Of a stretch of 64,000 nt of DNA, positions 34,558 to 47,223 are shown piece after piece. The position numbers and the translations under genes are program-made. Positions within the stretch are counted from its first letter, which is position 1. Each line of letters starts with the position of its first letter. A model generated the notes under the pieces. It was not told the DNA's origin, ran no database searches, and saw only the letters and a program-made list of their open reading frames with translations. The stretch comes from Myrmaecium sp. VS I D KN 1 (lineage: Eukaryota > Ascomycota > Dothideomycetes > Valsariales > Valsariaceae): positions 2,820,609-2,884,608 of the forward strand of contig JADQAV010000002.1 of the NCBI GenBank assembly GCA_019775845.1, given 5' to 3'.

Positions 34558-37500
34558 TCACGACCCAAACAACCCCGCATACCCCCCACCCAACCCACCC
34601 GCCGCAGGCGACCTCCTCCCCCCTGCTCCTGCTCCTCCCCCAGCAGCCCCAGCATCCGCCCCTCCCCGCCCTTGCTCCCGCCCCTGCTGCCTTTCCTCCC
34701 CCACCCCCACCGCCGCCGCCGCCGCCCCCGCAGCAGAAGCACTATTACCCTTCCCCATCCCACCACCCACAACAAAAGCCGGCGGCAGCAACCCCCCGAT
34801 CGCCTCGCCGGTGGGCACGCCATGGAGCCAATCCATGCTGTAATCGATGGGCCACCAGGTGTGGGCGCTGATGTCTGGGGCGGGGTTGTCGGGGGCAAAG
34901 GGGGGAGGAGGTTGGTTCCCCGGGGAAAGGAATTCAGAACCCACGAGGGATTGAGCGACGAAGATGTTGTTTGTTGTTGGGTCGGCGATGGAGGGGGGGA
35001 AGAGGTGAGGGGGTTGGGCGTGTTGTTGGTGGTGTTGGTGGGAGGTGGGGGGGAGGTCGTAGGGGGTTTGGTGGTGCGGGTGGGTGTTGGTGGGCCAGGT
35101 GGAGGTGGAGGTGGAGGTGGAGGAGGTGGGGTCGAGGGTGGCGATGTTGGTGTGATTGGGGTTGTGGGTAGTGGTGGTGTTGGTGGTGGCGGTAGCTCCG
35201 CCGTCGTTGTCATCGGCTTGGCCGCCGGAAAGGGCGTCGGTGGCCCGACATTCCTCGTACACGCGCCGGAGGCTCTCGACGCAGGTCTTGGCGAAGGGCA
35301 CGCCGAGCCGCTCGTACATCTGGATGGACTCGATGCAGAGGTCGAGGGCGAACTGGACGGCGGGCAGGTCGACGACGTCGGAGTCGCGCAGGGCGGGGAT
35401 GCGGAAGACGGCCAGCATGACCGTCCCCGCGCTGAACAGGTAGAAGACCGAGTACCACCACGGCGGCAGCTGCTGCGTCCCGCTCTTGGAGTGGAGCGTG
35501 TGGATCGCCTCGATCGCCGTGTCGACGTAGCACTTGACGCAGCCCAGACCCATGATCCGGTGCAGGTCGGTGATGGAGGAGTTGTTCTGCTGCAGGACGC
35601 CTTCCTTGGCCAAGCGGATGACCGTGGGTCGGAAGAGCAAGATCCGCAAGTGCATGTATCTGTGAGCCAGTGTCAACGGTGCGTCCATAGAAATGCCACA
35701 AAGCGAACCTTACCGGCACTGTAGGATGACGGCTTGTCGTCGGTAGAGCGGATTCGAGGACGCCTCATCGGTCTGCTTGTTTTCATACTGCAGATACCAC
35801 GGCAGTGACTTCTTCCAGTGCGACAGTTCGCAGTCGATGTCGAAAACGGCGTTGAAATCCTTCACGCGCTTAGCGTCCGCATCCATCTCGCGGGCTTCGG
35901 GGCTAGGCGGATAATAAAACTCCCTGCCTCACGTTAGCTACAACGCCGCATATCCACACAACCGTCGACAGGGGGTCGCTTACGTGATGACTTTGACAAG
36001 CAATTCCGACAGCCTCAACGCCTGGACGAAGAATTCCACCTCGCCCACTTCCTTGATTGGGAGCTGTTTGTACGCGCTCCCCGGCTCCGTTGAGAGGTCC
36101 TCGTCGTCAACGACGGCAGGGTTCGGGACCTGGGAGGGATGCAACATGATCATGGGCCGGCCAAACGTCATGCTCAGCACGCTGGAAAACGTTATCAGAA
36201 TCCACATTTTTTCCCACATGTCTCACCCCGACAGCACATACCGATCCATCAGCACACACGTGTGCCACGTCCGTCGACGCTCCTGCCGTTGCGCTTGGCT
36301 CTCATGCGACAAGTCGATGTGGATGCCGAGCCCCTGCGCCGTTCGCACGGCGATGCTCGTCATGACCCAGCAGCGGTTGACCAGATCGCTGCTCTGCAGG
36401 TACTGCGCCGTCAGGATGAAGACCTGCACGAGCTGCAGCGAGGCGCGGTCGACCAAGTCCAGGTTCATCAGCGCGCGCGAGCGGTTGAAGAAGGTGTCGG
36501 CGTTGTCGCGGTCGGCCGAGTCCAGTCGGGGCGCGTTGAAGCGGGCGCCGAGGGCGAAGATGATGTTGACCAGGCAGTAGAACGTCTGGACGTTGGTGAT
36601 CGAGCCGAGTTCCTCCAACAGCAGGCTGAGGTCGTTCATCCAGAGCATCTCGTACCTGCGAGTTATCAGCACCAGCCTTGACAATCTAATTCACCATCGG
36701 GGCGTACTTACCGCCGAGCGAACGTCGGCTTATGAAAGATGGGGTACAGCGAGTTGACCCAATCCCAGTAACTCTTAAGCAGCTTATCACCAACCGCCCT
36801 CGACGGCAGCGTGATCTTGTCCATGATCCCCGCAAGCGCAGCATCATTCTGATCCAGGAGCGCATGCGCGTGCGAAGTCATCGACTGCGTCGTCGGCGTC
36901 TTACTCCCCAAGCTCGACTCCGTTGCGCTCTGCGAGACTTCATTGATGAACGCAGCCGCGCTGGACTTGCCCAAGAAGACGGGCACGCCCGAGTTGACGT
37001 TGCGGTTGTGGGCGGTGGTGGTGGCGCCCATCGCCCCGGCGACCTCGAGGATGCCCACGTCCGGGTCGCCCTCCTTGACCAGCTGCTCCTTGATCGGGGG
37101 AGGGCGATAGCGGGAGAAGGGGGGAGCGCTCTGGTCATACTCATGCCGTCCGTATCCCGGCGAGTCGAGACCGGAGCTCCGCGGGACGGAGATGGCGGGC
37201 TCGATGGGGGACAGCGGTGGGGGGAAGACGGGCAGTTGGCGGTTGTAGTAGGACGGGGTGGATTGGCCGTTGGATCCGGAGCGGTGGCCGGGGTAGTTCG
37301 GATAGGATGCCCCGGAGCTCAGGAGCGACGGGATGGTGACGGGCGTGCTCTGGTTCGCCTGGCTCGGTGATCTCGAGGTGGCGGAGGATTGGTTGGCGTA
37401 GCCCGGTGGCGGTTGAGGGTTGTGCTGGCGTTCTTCCTCTTCCAAGCGGGCTTCCAGCTCGTGGATGCGTGCTTCCAAGGCCCGCACATGTCTTTTGAGA

Positions 37501-38268
37501 CGGGAGTCTTAGCGATGGACAACCCAAGAGGAATGGAATCGAGTCGAGAACAAGAGAGGAATGCAGAAGACCGGAAGATACGACAGGGGGCGGAGGATGG
37601 CAGAACAAAAAGGGGAAAAGGACTTACTGGACGGTGATGTCAGGCTCGGGGATGGCATAGATACACTGTGGCACGCAAGGAGGGCAACCAAGCGGTTAGC
37701 GGTAGGTTTTGGCTGGCAGCAAGCAAGCGGTCGTACTACAGCAGATGGGACTACAGTGCTACAGTGCTACAGTGCTACAGTGCTATCGTGCTACAGGTGC
37801 TACAGGGCCACAAAGCCGATTCGAAGATTACACGGGCGGAAGAGAGAATGATGGATAGATGGATGAAATGAATAGAGGAAGAAGAGCAGCAGAAGAAGAA
37901 GAAGAAGGAATGAGGAGGAGGAGGAGGAGGAGGAGGAGGGTTCAGCTTGCCTTATCCGGCCCCAGACGCTTCCGCATGCAGGTGTTGCAGATGGGGCGCG
38001 CGCCGTCGCAGCGGATCTTGCGATCGCGACATTCCTGACAGGCCAAGCGGATCTTCTGCCGCTTGTTCGGCCGGCCATCCGCGTCACCGCCATGGTGGCC
38101 CTGATGGTGATTCTCCCGATCGGACGGCGGCGGTGGCGGATCATGCAGATGCTCGCCGCCGCGGTGGTGCTTGTAGTGACCGGGACCACCATGACCACCA
38201 TGACCACCACCTCCTCCTCCTGCTCCGACGGCTGCGCTTGCGGCGGCAACCGGCGGGGAGGTGTCCAT
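34558..38268 (-). CDS. Large Zn2Cys6 transcription factor with MHR domain
   Basis: Seven exons (38268-37951, 37665-37628, 37491-36712, 36655-36242, 36181-35984, 35923-35714, 35659-34558) give 1019 residues with consistent phases throughout. The zinc cluster has Cys 77, 80, 87, 94, 97 and 107 (CQECRDRKIRCDGARPICNT), with the sixth Cys coded after intron 1. A coiled coil, HVRALEARIHELEARLEEEE, follows. The fungal MHR domain spans about residues 340-790 (YWDWVNSLYPIFHKPTFARR, then RTWHTCVLMDR and VLSMTFGRPMIM). The C terminus is rich in Asn, Thr, His and Gly. The gene encodes a nuclear DNA-binding regulator; its target pathway is not recognisable. Intron 1 is a GC-AG intron (AAG then GCAAGC), 285 nt long and full of simple repeats. 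If retained, translation stops within three codons and the zinc cluster is lost. Confidence 0.9.
37751..37808. repeat. CTACAGTG 8-bp tandem repeat
   Basis: Four perfect copies of CTACAGTG and three diverged ones run head to tail inside the GC-AG intron. Read on the gene strand they give CACTGTAG repeats. Confidence 0.9.
37874..37940. repeat. GAA/GAG trinucleotide tract
   Basis: A purine-rich microsatellite lies next to the donor end of the GC-AG intron; on the gene strand it is a long CT-rich (pyrimidine) tract. Confidence 0.9.
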
Positions 38269-39149
38269 CGGATCAGGTAAGGTAGTAGGTGACCTGCACT
38301 ACTGATAACTGATAGGTGCAGTGACCTGCGGGGGCTGGACGGGGAGCAACCGAAAAAAAAAAAGGCCCGCAACGAAAGTCCCGGAAGGATTTTGGGCGGC
38401 GGGGGGGAACGGGGAATGGAAGGCAGCAGCTGAAGGAAGGCGGGCACTTCCGCCACCCCCCGGGGAGGAAAGGGACTGGCCCGAAAGCCCGCGGCGTGAG
38501 GTGGGTCCCTTCATCCCTCCATCCCTGCAGGTCCCGGTGCAGCCCGGCACCGGACACGCCCGCCCGTCGGAACGTCTCGGGGAGATTCGGTTCGACGGGT
38601 GGAGTTGGCCTGAGCCCATGCATGCCGTATAAGGCAGACATGCGCCACCACTTTTTCTTTGTCTTCTCCCCGGTATCGTACCCGACGTATCACAATTTTA
38701 GTTTCATTCAGTACGGCACCAGCAAGCCCGTTATCCTTGTCTTCACTCCACACATTGGGGAAGCATACTAGTAGGCAAAGCCGTCTCTCGTTTCCAAATG
38801 AATACCTATTACTTAACTGTCCGCGCACAACCGACGTACATACCAACAGAACCCAACGAATCAAAGGGACAACAGTACAGCAGTACAACAGTACAACAGC
38901 GACCCAAGTGTATGGCGGCGGTCAAGTTCAACCCGTGATAAACTACACCGACTCATCCAATCGATCCGCGCGGAAGACAAGTAAACGTATAGGAACAAAA
39001 TGGAGAGAAAAAACGAAGGAGAACCGAAACCCCATTCTCCACCCCCCTCCCCCAACCCATCCTCTAAACCCCCGCCATCCATTGTCGTGCTGCCCATCCG
39101 ATTTTTGTCTTCCCTCTGTTCTTGCCTCGCAGATAGTTCCCCGCCTCCC
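38269..39149. promoter_or_regulatory. Promoter/leader region of the large Zn2Cys6 gene
   Basis: 880 bases between the start of the zinc-cluster gene and the stop of the OSBP gene, both on the minus strand. The part 38380-38560 is very GC-rich. No gene was seen. Confidence 0.5.
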
Positions 39150-41310
39150 TCACGACTCCGCGTCCACAAATTCCTCCTCCTCGAACGTCTCCGAGTCCTT
39201 CCGGACAAGCGAGTGACCCCGAGCGTGCGTGCGCGTTTGCTGCATCGGATCCGTCAAGCCCGAGGCGAGGTGCTGCTGAGGCGGTTTCTCGTTACCCACG
39301 GCCCTCTGGGCGGCGCTTTCGGCCACGGCCTGCGCGATGTCCGTGCTGGGCGCTGCCGTGCTTGCGGTGGTGGTGGTCCCGGTGCTGCCCTCACTGCTGT
39401 TGTTGAAGCCGCTGCTAGTCTGCACGTTCGTGCCGTTAGCAGAGTCTGGATTCGCCCCTGTCTGGGGGGTGTCGTGTTGACCAATGTCGATTAGGTTGCC
39501 TTCTTGCTGCTGCTGTTGCGGTGCCTCCGTATGCACCGGCTCTTGGCTGCCTCGTTCGGGTATCGAGAAACGCCGGCCTGGCTTCTGGCCCGGCAGGATA
39601 GCGGCAATATTGAGGATTTGACGAGTTTGTTCCTCCGGCGTCTTTCCGTCGCTGCACAAAGTTAGCCCTGATATAGCTAACAACACTGTGGATCACTCAC
39701 ATCTTGGCGTTGATGATCCAGTCAAGATCCTCTTCGCCTTGCTCAGGCCCACCGGGGCCGCCCTGCACGGGCCGGAATAGCCTCGGGTGCCACTCCACGT
39801 CCTCTTCCGCCCGCTTCGCAGCCTCCACGCGCTGCAGGTCTTCGATCCGAGACTTTTCCTCTGTGGCGGTGTCGTGGTCCTTCTCTCTCAGGGCCTTGGT
39901 CACCTTGGCCCACAGCTTCTGCGACTCACGGTCCTCTTGCTCTGACAGAGGCCGGGTCTTGGGGTAGGTTGGCCGCGCGCCTTTAGCGTTGAAGATCAAC
40001 TCCTTCTTGCCGGTCTGAGGGGGTTGTTAGAGTCCGAAATTCCGCGCGTTTTCCGCGATACGCATCAGTGGCTGGTAATTAATACGCACCGTGAGGTCCT
40101 TGATGTACATCTCCTCCGTCCACAGTCCAGAGAGCTCGAACAAGTTCTTGCCGGTTTTCGTATCCCGAATGAAGCCGCCGATGGCGTTGTAGGTGCCTCC
40201 AAAGTAGCCCTTGGTTTTGAATTCGATGTCCGCCTCCATCCCGAGCTCCGGACAGCGCACGAAACTGTGGTCCCCCAGTTCATACTTCATCTTCCCAAAC
40301 AGGATGCCCCGCGCGTACATGTTGGGTTGAGTGACGAAGCTACAGGTCGATAGGTTAGCGAAACCGCACCAATCTTAGCACAGCTGGCTGTTTGCGTACT
40401 ATCTTTCTCCCCGGTTCAGAAACCTCACCACGGCGATACCCTCCATGAGGCTGGCGGCGGAGTTGCCGAGGAACTTGCTTCGAGGCTTGAGACAGCCGTC
40501 TATCCGGATGTGGTGCTCGGGTGCCATGAAGAAGTAGCTAGACTTGGGAGGGTGATGCGACGTCTGCTCCGCGATGTAGTAGCCCCTGGTCCCGTCCGGA
40601 TAGTCCCAGTACCCGGTGAAGATCTCGCCCAGGATCGGGTTCAGGGGCTTTTTGACGCCGCTAGGGATGGTATCAGCATCATTTTGCTGGAACAGAGGGG
40701 CCATGTGTTCGCACGTACGGAGGTTTTATGTGCCACCCGCTGAGGTAGAATTTGACCACGGAGACGAACCGCTGGACCGGGTCGTCGATTTCCGGCATGG
40801 GGAGGAGGGTTTCAGGATGTGCCATGAAGCTATGAAAGGGCCCAGGAGTCAGCCTCTCGCTAGTTCCGCGCCTAGCCGCTGCCCGTAAGAGCTACCCACT
40901 TGGTGATTCTTTCCAGCATCGACCGCGGTTCCAGTATGAAGGTGGGCAGGGTGACCCGGCTGAGGTCCGCGCCGGGACGAAGTTGAGAGATGATGTGGGA
41001 GAGCACTGGGACGCAGAAGATATGGATCAGCTGCCGTTGCCGTCGAATCGAAAGCACCAAGCTATCCGAGCCTATGTAGACGTCTGGGGATGTTGGTGTA
41101 ACGCACCGTTGCCCTGATCGGGGTCGACGACGGTCTCATCGTCCTGGGTGACGACGTCGGCGTCCAAGGATGAGCGGTTGCCTGCTACGTTAGAGAGAAG
41201 CTCGAGAACTGCCAAGGAGGAGGTCGCAGTGTGCGAGGACGTGGAGGGCGGGAGGGTAAGCGGTACATACTGGCGTTGGAATGCCGCCGGTGCGCATGCC
41301 CGAGGACCAT
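39150..41310 (-). CDS. Oxysterol-binding protein homologue, Osh6/Osh7-like
   Basis: Eight exons (41310-41271, 41184-41107, 41005-40900, 40829-40719, 40660-40400, 40339-40090, 40014-39701, 39651-39150) give 553 residues. ORP/Osh proteins move lipids between membranes at contact sites; the Osh6/7 branch carries phosphatidylserine to the plasma membrane in exchange for PI4P. The lipid-binding lid and rim are visible as LPTFILEPRSMLERITNF, then GVKKPLNPILGEIFTGYW, the family signature EQTSHHPP (the His pair binds PI4P), and KGYFGGTYNAIGGFI. No PH or ankyrin domain precedes it. A C-terminal tail of about 170 residues after the lipid-transfer domain is Gln/Thr-rich and probably disordered; yeast Osh6/7 lack such a tail. 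Intron 3 must use donor GTGGGT to give ITNFMAHPETLL. The exon 2 acceptor is a tandem TAGCAG and could be used in two ways. Confidence 0.92.
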
Positions 41311-44300
41311 GACGACGTGTGGGGGAAGATGCGGAGAAAAGAGAGCAAGGGTATGGTGGAGAAGCGAAGAAAGAGAAGGGGAATGTAGAGGAACAGAACA
41401 GGGGAAGGGTTGTCGAGCTCGGGCGGTGGAAGGGGAGGGCGGATTATACGGCGGCGGTGAGGATTGAGTTGGTCGGTTCCAGTTTGTTTGAACAGCACGA
41501 GCGAAGAATCGGGCAACCCATGACGCGAAAGAGCGATGGTGGGGGCCTGAGGGGACGGGAGCTGGAAAAGCTCCGCCCCGGTCCCGTGAAAGATCGGACG
41601 CCGCCGCGGAACCCAAAACAACGGCCAGCTGGCTGGGTACACATCCGTGACTTCTACTATGTACATGCCTTAGCTATATACATAGGCATGAATATATACA
41701 ACAAACAACTAATAACAACGAACACAGTATCTCTTATAATTCTTATATAGGAGTTCTATCGACAGAATGTTATGATTAGATATGTAAAGGGAATTATTTC
41801 AAGTGCATAGCCACGCTTAGTAAGAGTGACACCTCCCGGCCGGATAGGTCTGAGATATCCGAGCCATCTCATCTCAGGCTGACCATTGCACGTGCAAGTC
41901 AGTTCGTCGCCTGCCATCCTGCATGTTGCTGCGCATCCCAGAGTGCTATACCTACATACCCTTTCCACAATCTCAACGTGCCTATGAGACCCTCCTACAA
42001 GTCACCCAAACACTCTCCCACCGACTCTTTCTTCACATGCGCACGCATAAGCAAGCCTCATCAAGCGCCACATAAACCTTGCGGATCTGATCCCCCAATC
42101 AGCTGGCGAATCAGCATCATTCCAGCTCCCACCGAGTGAGTCCTGTACAAGGCTAAGGCGCGTAACAGCAAAGAGTAGGTCGGTAAGTAGGCCGGAGTAG
42201 GAGGTCCCGTGGAGCAATGTACCTATAAGGTACTATACTTCCCGATGGGCCGAGCACAGTAAGTAGGAGAGCGGAAAGGATCGAGAAAAAGAAAAAAAAA
42301 TCCTCCTGCTGCTGAAACCGCGGAAGACGAGGGAGCTCCCGGAGGAGATAGGTGTCGTACAAAACCCGTACCAGCTCCAATATCACGCCCTCGCTCGGCT
42401 CATTGGTAGATCCCTCGATCTTGGTCTCTCGCGGATGCTTGCATGCAGAGCGCGCATGCGCTCGTTTGTTCGTTTGTGGCGGTGCGGGTGCCGGGGCAGA
42501 TGCAGGGCAGGAACGTAACCTCGACGACAACGGTCCGTCGCATCCCAGGGAATCAGTAGCTGAAGCCAACACCACTGTTCCTTTGCCGTTTCTTGTTCGC
42601 GAGTTTCGTGACGTTCATGAGCGTGCTTCAGGTGTACATGTGTATGTATATGTGTATGAGATCCCACTCATGATCACGGACGAGGGTCCCTTCGATCAGC
42701 CTCCGTGCTGTCGCTAGATGAGACTGTATAGTATGGTCCCGTCCTTGTTAGAAGTAGTGTAGATGATATCCAGGGCGAGGTCGATAACCGTTGAGATAGA
42801 ATACACCAAAGACTCCGTGGAGATCGGAGACCTGTCAAGACCGAGTGCAGACAAGAGTCTGGCGTAGTCGGGATGAGATGGGGTTGAACGGTGTGATGAA
42901 AGATGGTATCCCAGTTCGAGCAGTCCTATCTCGTCGTAGAATAAGGCATGCCTATCTTGTCATTACCATCACTCGTAAAAGTTCCTCCCAGTGAAGATGG
43001 GAAACCCATGGGTGGCCTTTAGTCACCACGAGAAGCCGTATTACCCAGCCTAACATCGTGATTCTTCTCTGCTCGACATAGGCGCGCCGAGGCCAGAGTG
43101 AACGAGACCTCGTGTGCTGTTCCCAAGGCGTTAGCGAGTAGTTGGTTGCTCGAATCTTTAATGCCCACTGTGGAAATGAACGAATAGGATAAACATCAGC
43201 AAAGCCGGTGAACGTACGAGCGAAGTGGAGCCAGCTCTTATTGTCTCTCTTGTTGTTTAATTAGCAACGAGTGTGAAGGCGTCTGGACATGGTCTCGGAA
43301 CAGGAACAGAAAATAGCCAGAGTAAGAGCGAGAGCAGAGTCAAGACGAAAGCACAGACGGAAATAAAAGTAGAAATAGAAATAGAAATAGACGTCCACCA
43401 GGCCCCTCCTCTACCCCTCGGAGTGGGGAAGAGGGGGGCAGAGGAGGGGCAAGAAGGTAAGGTGTCAGTGCAGGTCCGTTCTCTATAAGAGGCGTTTGTT
43501 ATTACAGCTAAGACCACCCGGACATCAGACTGACTTAGCTGACCCGGAATTCTAGGCCTGAACTAAAGTTTCTCTACTATGGTGTAGAAAGCAGAGAGAG
43601 AGGAAATAAGGGAAAATGGAGATGAGAAGGGAAGAACGTAAGTGCGGTTGAAATATTCTCTGTGGGCTTGTTTCTTTTCCTTCCTTATGCCAAACACTAG
43701 CGATCTGGCTCTATGAGATTTCTTTTCTTCCTTGTGCTTTTATGTACATCTTCTAACATAATCGGCAGGAAGTACGAGGCATAACGCTCTCGGGTGGCGT
43801 CTGTGACTTCCAGGCAGAAGACGCAGGGTGATAGGCGCACATGTAAGTGTTACGAGTGTGTGATTGAAAGGACCGAGAACAACAGGGTGGAATGAGCACA
43901 CCCAGAGCCCTCAGTCTCCGGTGAGAGAATGAGAGTGATAACAGCTTACAGAGAAGAGTGGGGAGAAAATGGAGTATGTGGAAAAAAGAGAAGGACAAAG
44001 GGAAAGAAGAGTGAACAGGGCAGTGCTCAACCTCCATCACAGCCGAGTGCTACCTCATACTACAGCAACCCACCGAACAATCAAGGGCAAGAAAAATCGT
44101 TCATCCCTTACCCAAAGAAAGCCTATACCACCCTCGATCCAGGGCCATCAAGAAATGGAATGTCACATCGGTCCTGAAAAGGCAAAACCATCTGTTCATT
44201 CCAATACCCCCATTCGGACGCCCTTCCCTCTTCGACCACCACTTGTTCTCATCTCCCCCACCTCAGCCCACCCATGTCCATCCCATCCCCCCTCGTCTTC

Positions 44301-45923
44301 TCTCAAAACCGGTCTAAGGTGGATGGTAGGTAGGATGCTAGCAACCCTCAAGAGAAAAGGAAGAAAGTGGGAACCGGACCAGGACATCCAAAACGGAAAC
44401 AAAGCCTAGCAAGCTCCCTCCATAACCCATTCAGGCAAAATACGGATCCACGGATCCAAGAATCGTAAGACAGTAAGGGGCACAAACCGGTCTCAGCGCA
44501 AAGGGTTCAAGTCCCGCTCGGGGGATGGGTGGGAATGGTGTATCCCCCCCCCGGGCACCTTGCGAGGGGCAAGAGGGGGCCGGTGGATCAAGTAAGGGAG
44601 GGCAGGCATCCGCTGTGTTAATACGGCTCTGATATAGATACCCTCGTTCGGTTCGTGTCAGCCGCGTAGGCAACCTTTTTTTCTCACAGTGTGGGCCTCT
44701 GGCTCTGGCTCTACGACACGATGGAGAGAAGGATTTTTATATACGATGGTGAATTCACTCACTTTTCCGAGAAGTCAGACGGCCTTGTCGTTCTTTTCTC
44801 CCTCAACCGAGAGAAACGCTTCAGAATGAATAGAAAGCGAGTTTTCGAACAGGATTCGGCATTAGAGATTAACAATACGAAGGTGATATCTACGGTGACG
44901 GTGATGAGAGGAGGAAGGTGATGCGCATGCGTGCGTACAGGGAAAAGCCAGCAATCTTAAAAGATGTGGGGAAAAAAGGAAAAGGGAAAGAAATAGAGCG
45001 TGGAAGAAGAAATGTGCAACCCGGGGTATCTCATCCGTTCCTCATGCCAGTCTGAATGTTACCGCCCCTCCGCCCCCCTAGACGCTCATGTGGAAAGGAG
45101 AGAGAAAAGAAACGTAATGAAATAGCAAAAGAAAGTACAGGGGAAATGGAAATAGAGAAGGAAGGGAGGTGTTGATGATGGTGTCTGAGACTCAATAAAA
45201 AGCGACTTAGATGGTGGAGACTACCAGGACATCTCCGGTAGTAGATGCCATCCAGGCCAACCGTTCTAAATGCGATGGTGTGCCAATTCCGCGTCTCCTC
45301 CACCCTCCCGCCTACGGCCCCCATCTCTTCATCTGGACGATGCCAATATGATGACCCGTCATGCAAATATGCCGGATGTGTGAGCGGAAAGTCCAGTGAT
45401 ATGTTAGATATCCAAAATAATGACGGTTTGCCGAACCGGTTTCCAGCGCTTAGATGCGTCTTTGGAGATCGACTCTGGTCTAGCAGAAGAGGCGCCGTTC
45501 ATCATCGCGAGCGCCAAGATGACGAATTGACGTCTGAACCGCAAAGTCATATTGTGAGAGTGTGGTGAGGCTGTCGTCGGCAGAGAGCGAGAATGTATCC
45601 GATGATGGCTGCCAAGTAGATGTTGATAGAGAGGTCGACTGGATACAAGCCGCAAACTCGGTGTATCCTCGATATGATGCCAGTAGAACGATCTTGCCCT
45701 TCAAAAGGCCCAAGACAACGCCAGCCATGCAAGGTGATATATATACTTCTCTTGCCCGCCTCTCCTGGACGTTAAAATCGTAGTTAAAGCCGGCAGACGC
45801 GCGCAGGGTGGACAGCTGGAGAGTGCAGCCTGCGCAGGCAGAAGTGAGCGTCGCTCTGGCTCAGCGGCCAATCGCGCATGCGAATTCGAAGAGGTCCGCG
45901 ATTCCTGCTGCCCGTGATTATTA
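41311..45923. other. 4.6-kb region without a recognisable gene
   Basis: The left end is the promoter of the OSBP gene, and the right end is the 3' side of the first MYB gene. Between them only short, overlapping frames occur on both strands with no domain. A short GAAATA repeat lies at about 43372-43395. A B-box-like GGTTCAAGTCC near 44506 lacks the rest of a tRNA. The region could hold a non-coding transcript, but nothing in the sequence proves one. Confidence 0.5.
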
Positions 45924-47223
45924 CTACTGGTAAGAAGCAGCCGGATCGCTGGAGCTACCGGCCAAGTGCGAGGAGCCCGCCTGCGCGTAGGACTCCTCGC
46001 CCTCCTCCGCCTCCGCCTCCTCCTCCGCCTCCTCCGCTTCCGCCGCCTCCGCCTCCGCCTCGTGTTGCTCGCCCGCCAGCTCGGCGGCCTTTTCCTTGCA
46101 GGCGGCGGGTGAGAAGCCGGAGCCGACTTTGGATGCGATGATGCGCCAGCGGTCGTTCTCGTACTCTTGCATCGCGTGGGTGAGTTTGTGCACCTGCAAT
46201 GGGGAAGGGTGGTGGCCCCAGGAACAGATTAGCGAGGGTCCTGTGCTTCATGAGGCTCGTTCGCACGGCCGGGCCCGTGGAGGCCTCCTCTCAAACGACA
46301 ACCGTTTCAGGATTCTGGCTAACGCGAGGGAGGAAAACATGACACGAGGGCCCAAACGACAGCAAGGAAAAACCCCGTCGTTTACCTACCATCTCATCCG
46401 TCCAGACCGTCGTCTTCGCCTTCAGCTTGGTGCAGTACCGCACCTGCAGCGTGCCGGAGCTTCTACCAGGGAAGAACTCCGCGATTTGCTTCCACGTTAA
46501 GTTTCGCTTCTCCTTCAGATCCACGAGGAGCTGGTCGTCCTCCGGGGTGAACTTCAGCTTCGGACCCCGCGGGCGCGGGGCCGGAGGTGGCATGCCGGCC
46601 TGTCCAACCATGCTCGGAGGGCCTTGCGATTGGCTTGGTGGCGACTGTCCACCGTAACTCGCGGAGGTCCGCGGCAGCTTGCTGGGCGGTGGCTGATTCG
46701 GCATACGATGTGAGTGATACTTCTGCTGGTCCGGGATGCCCGTCGAGGCGGATGGAGGCGCTGTCGGCGTTGCCTGCCCATACTGTTGCAGCCCTATAGA
46801 CTGAGGCTGCGCGTGGTGTCCGTGTGGAGTAAGTTCCATTGGGACATCCGCGCCGCCTGCAACGCCTCCCGCGAGGCCTGAGAGATCCAGAGCTAGTTGG
46901 AGGTCCTCGCCGCGGCGCTTGGTGCCTCGCGGTGACTGAAAATCGGGCCCATATGGAGACGTCGTCGGGGAGTGCTGGGCCATGTGCGGGTGCTGTCGAT
47001 ATATGTGCGCCCCCGCATGGATGCCCGGATGATGCTCGATACTTGTGACGTGAACGCCGAAGGGATTCGGATGGTGGTATCCATGCTGCTGCGCTTGAAA
47101 CTGCGAGGGCTGCTGTTGCTGCTGGAAAGGATAGTGCGCCGAGGCCCCATAGTGCAAGACATTCTGGGCATCGACGTTTGAGGATGGATGTTGCTGCTCT
47201 CCCGGGTGCTCTGGCACGGCCAC
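45924..47223 (-). CDS. MYB/SANT-domain protein 1 (two repeats)
   Basis: Two exons (47223-46390 and 46193-45924) joined over a 196-nt GT-AG intron encode 367 residues. The N-terminal 210 residues are Gln/His/Pro-rich and look disordered. Then come two SANT/MYB repeats: the first starts KLKFTPEDDQLLVDLKEKRN and has WKQIAEFFPGRSSGTLQVRY; the second starts VWTDEM, directly before the intron, and continues VHKLTHAMQEYENDRWRIIA. Tryptophans or aromatic replacements sit at the usual helix positions, and the PGRSSGTLQVRY helix is the DNA-recognition type. The tail is an Ala/Glu repeat followed by Ser-rich sequence. A nuclear DNA-binding protein is likely. It is a clear paralogue of the gene at 50880-51908. 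Targets are unknown. Confidence 0.85.

Larger units (their letters stand above)
37666..37950 (-). other. GC-AG intron splitting the zinc cluster, repeat-filled
   Basis: The donor reads AAG/GCAAGC and the acceptor CCACAG/TGT. The 285-nt intron contains two simple-sequence arrays and lies directly before the codon of the sixth zinc-binding Cys. Confidence 0.8.

Noticed and set aside
44480-44560. tRNA-like B-box, GGTTCAAGTCC
   Set aside because: The T-arm stem does not pair over five bases, and no A-box or matching acceptor stem is found upstream at the right distance.
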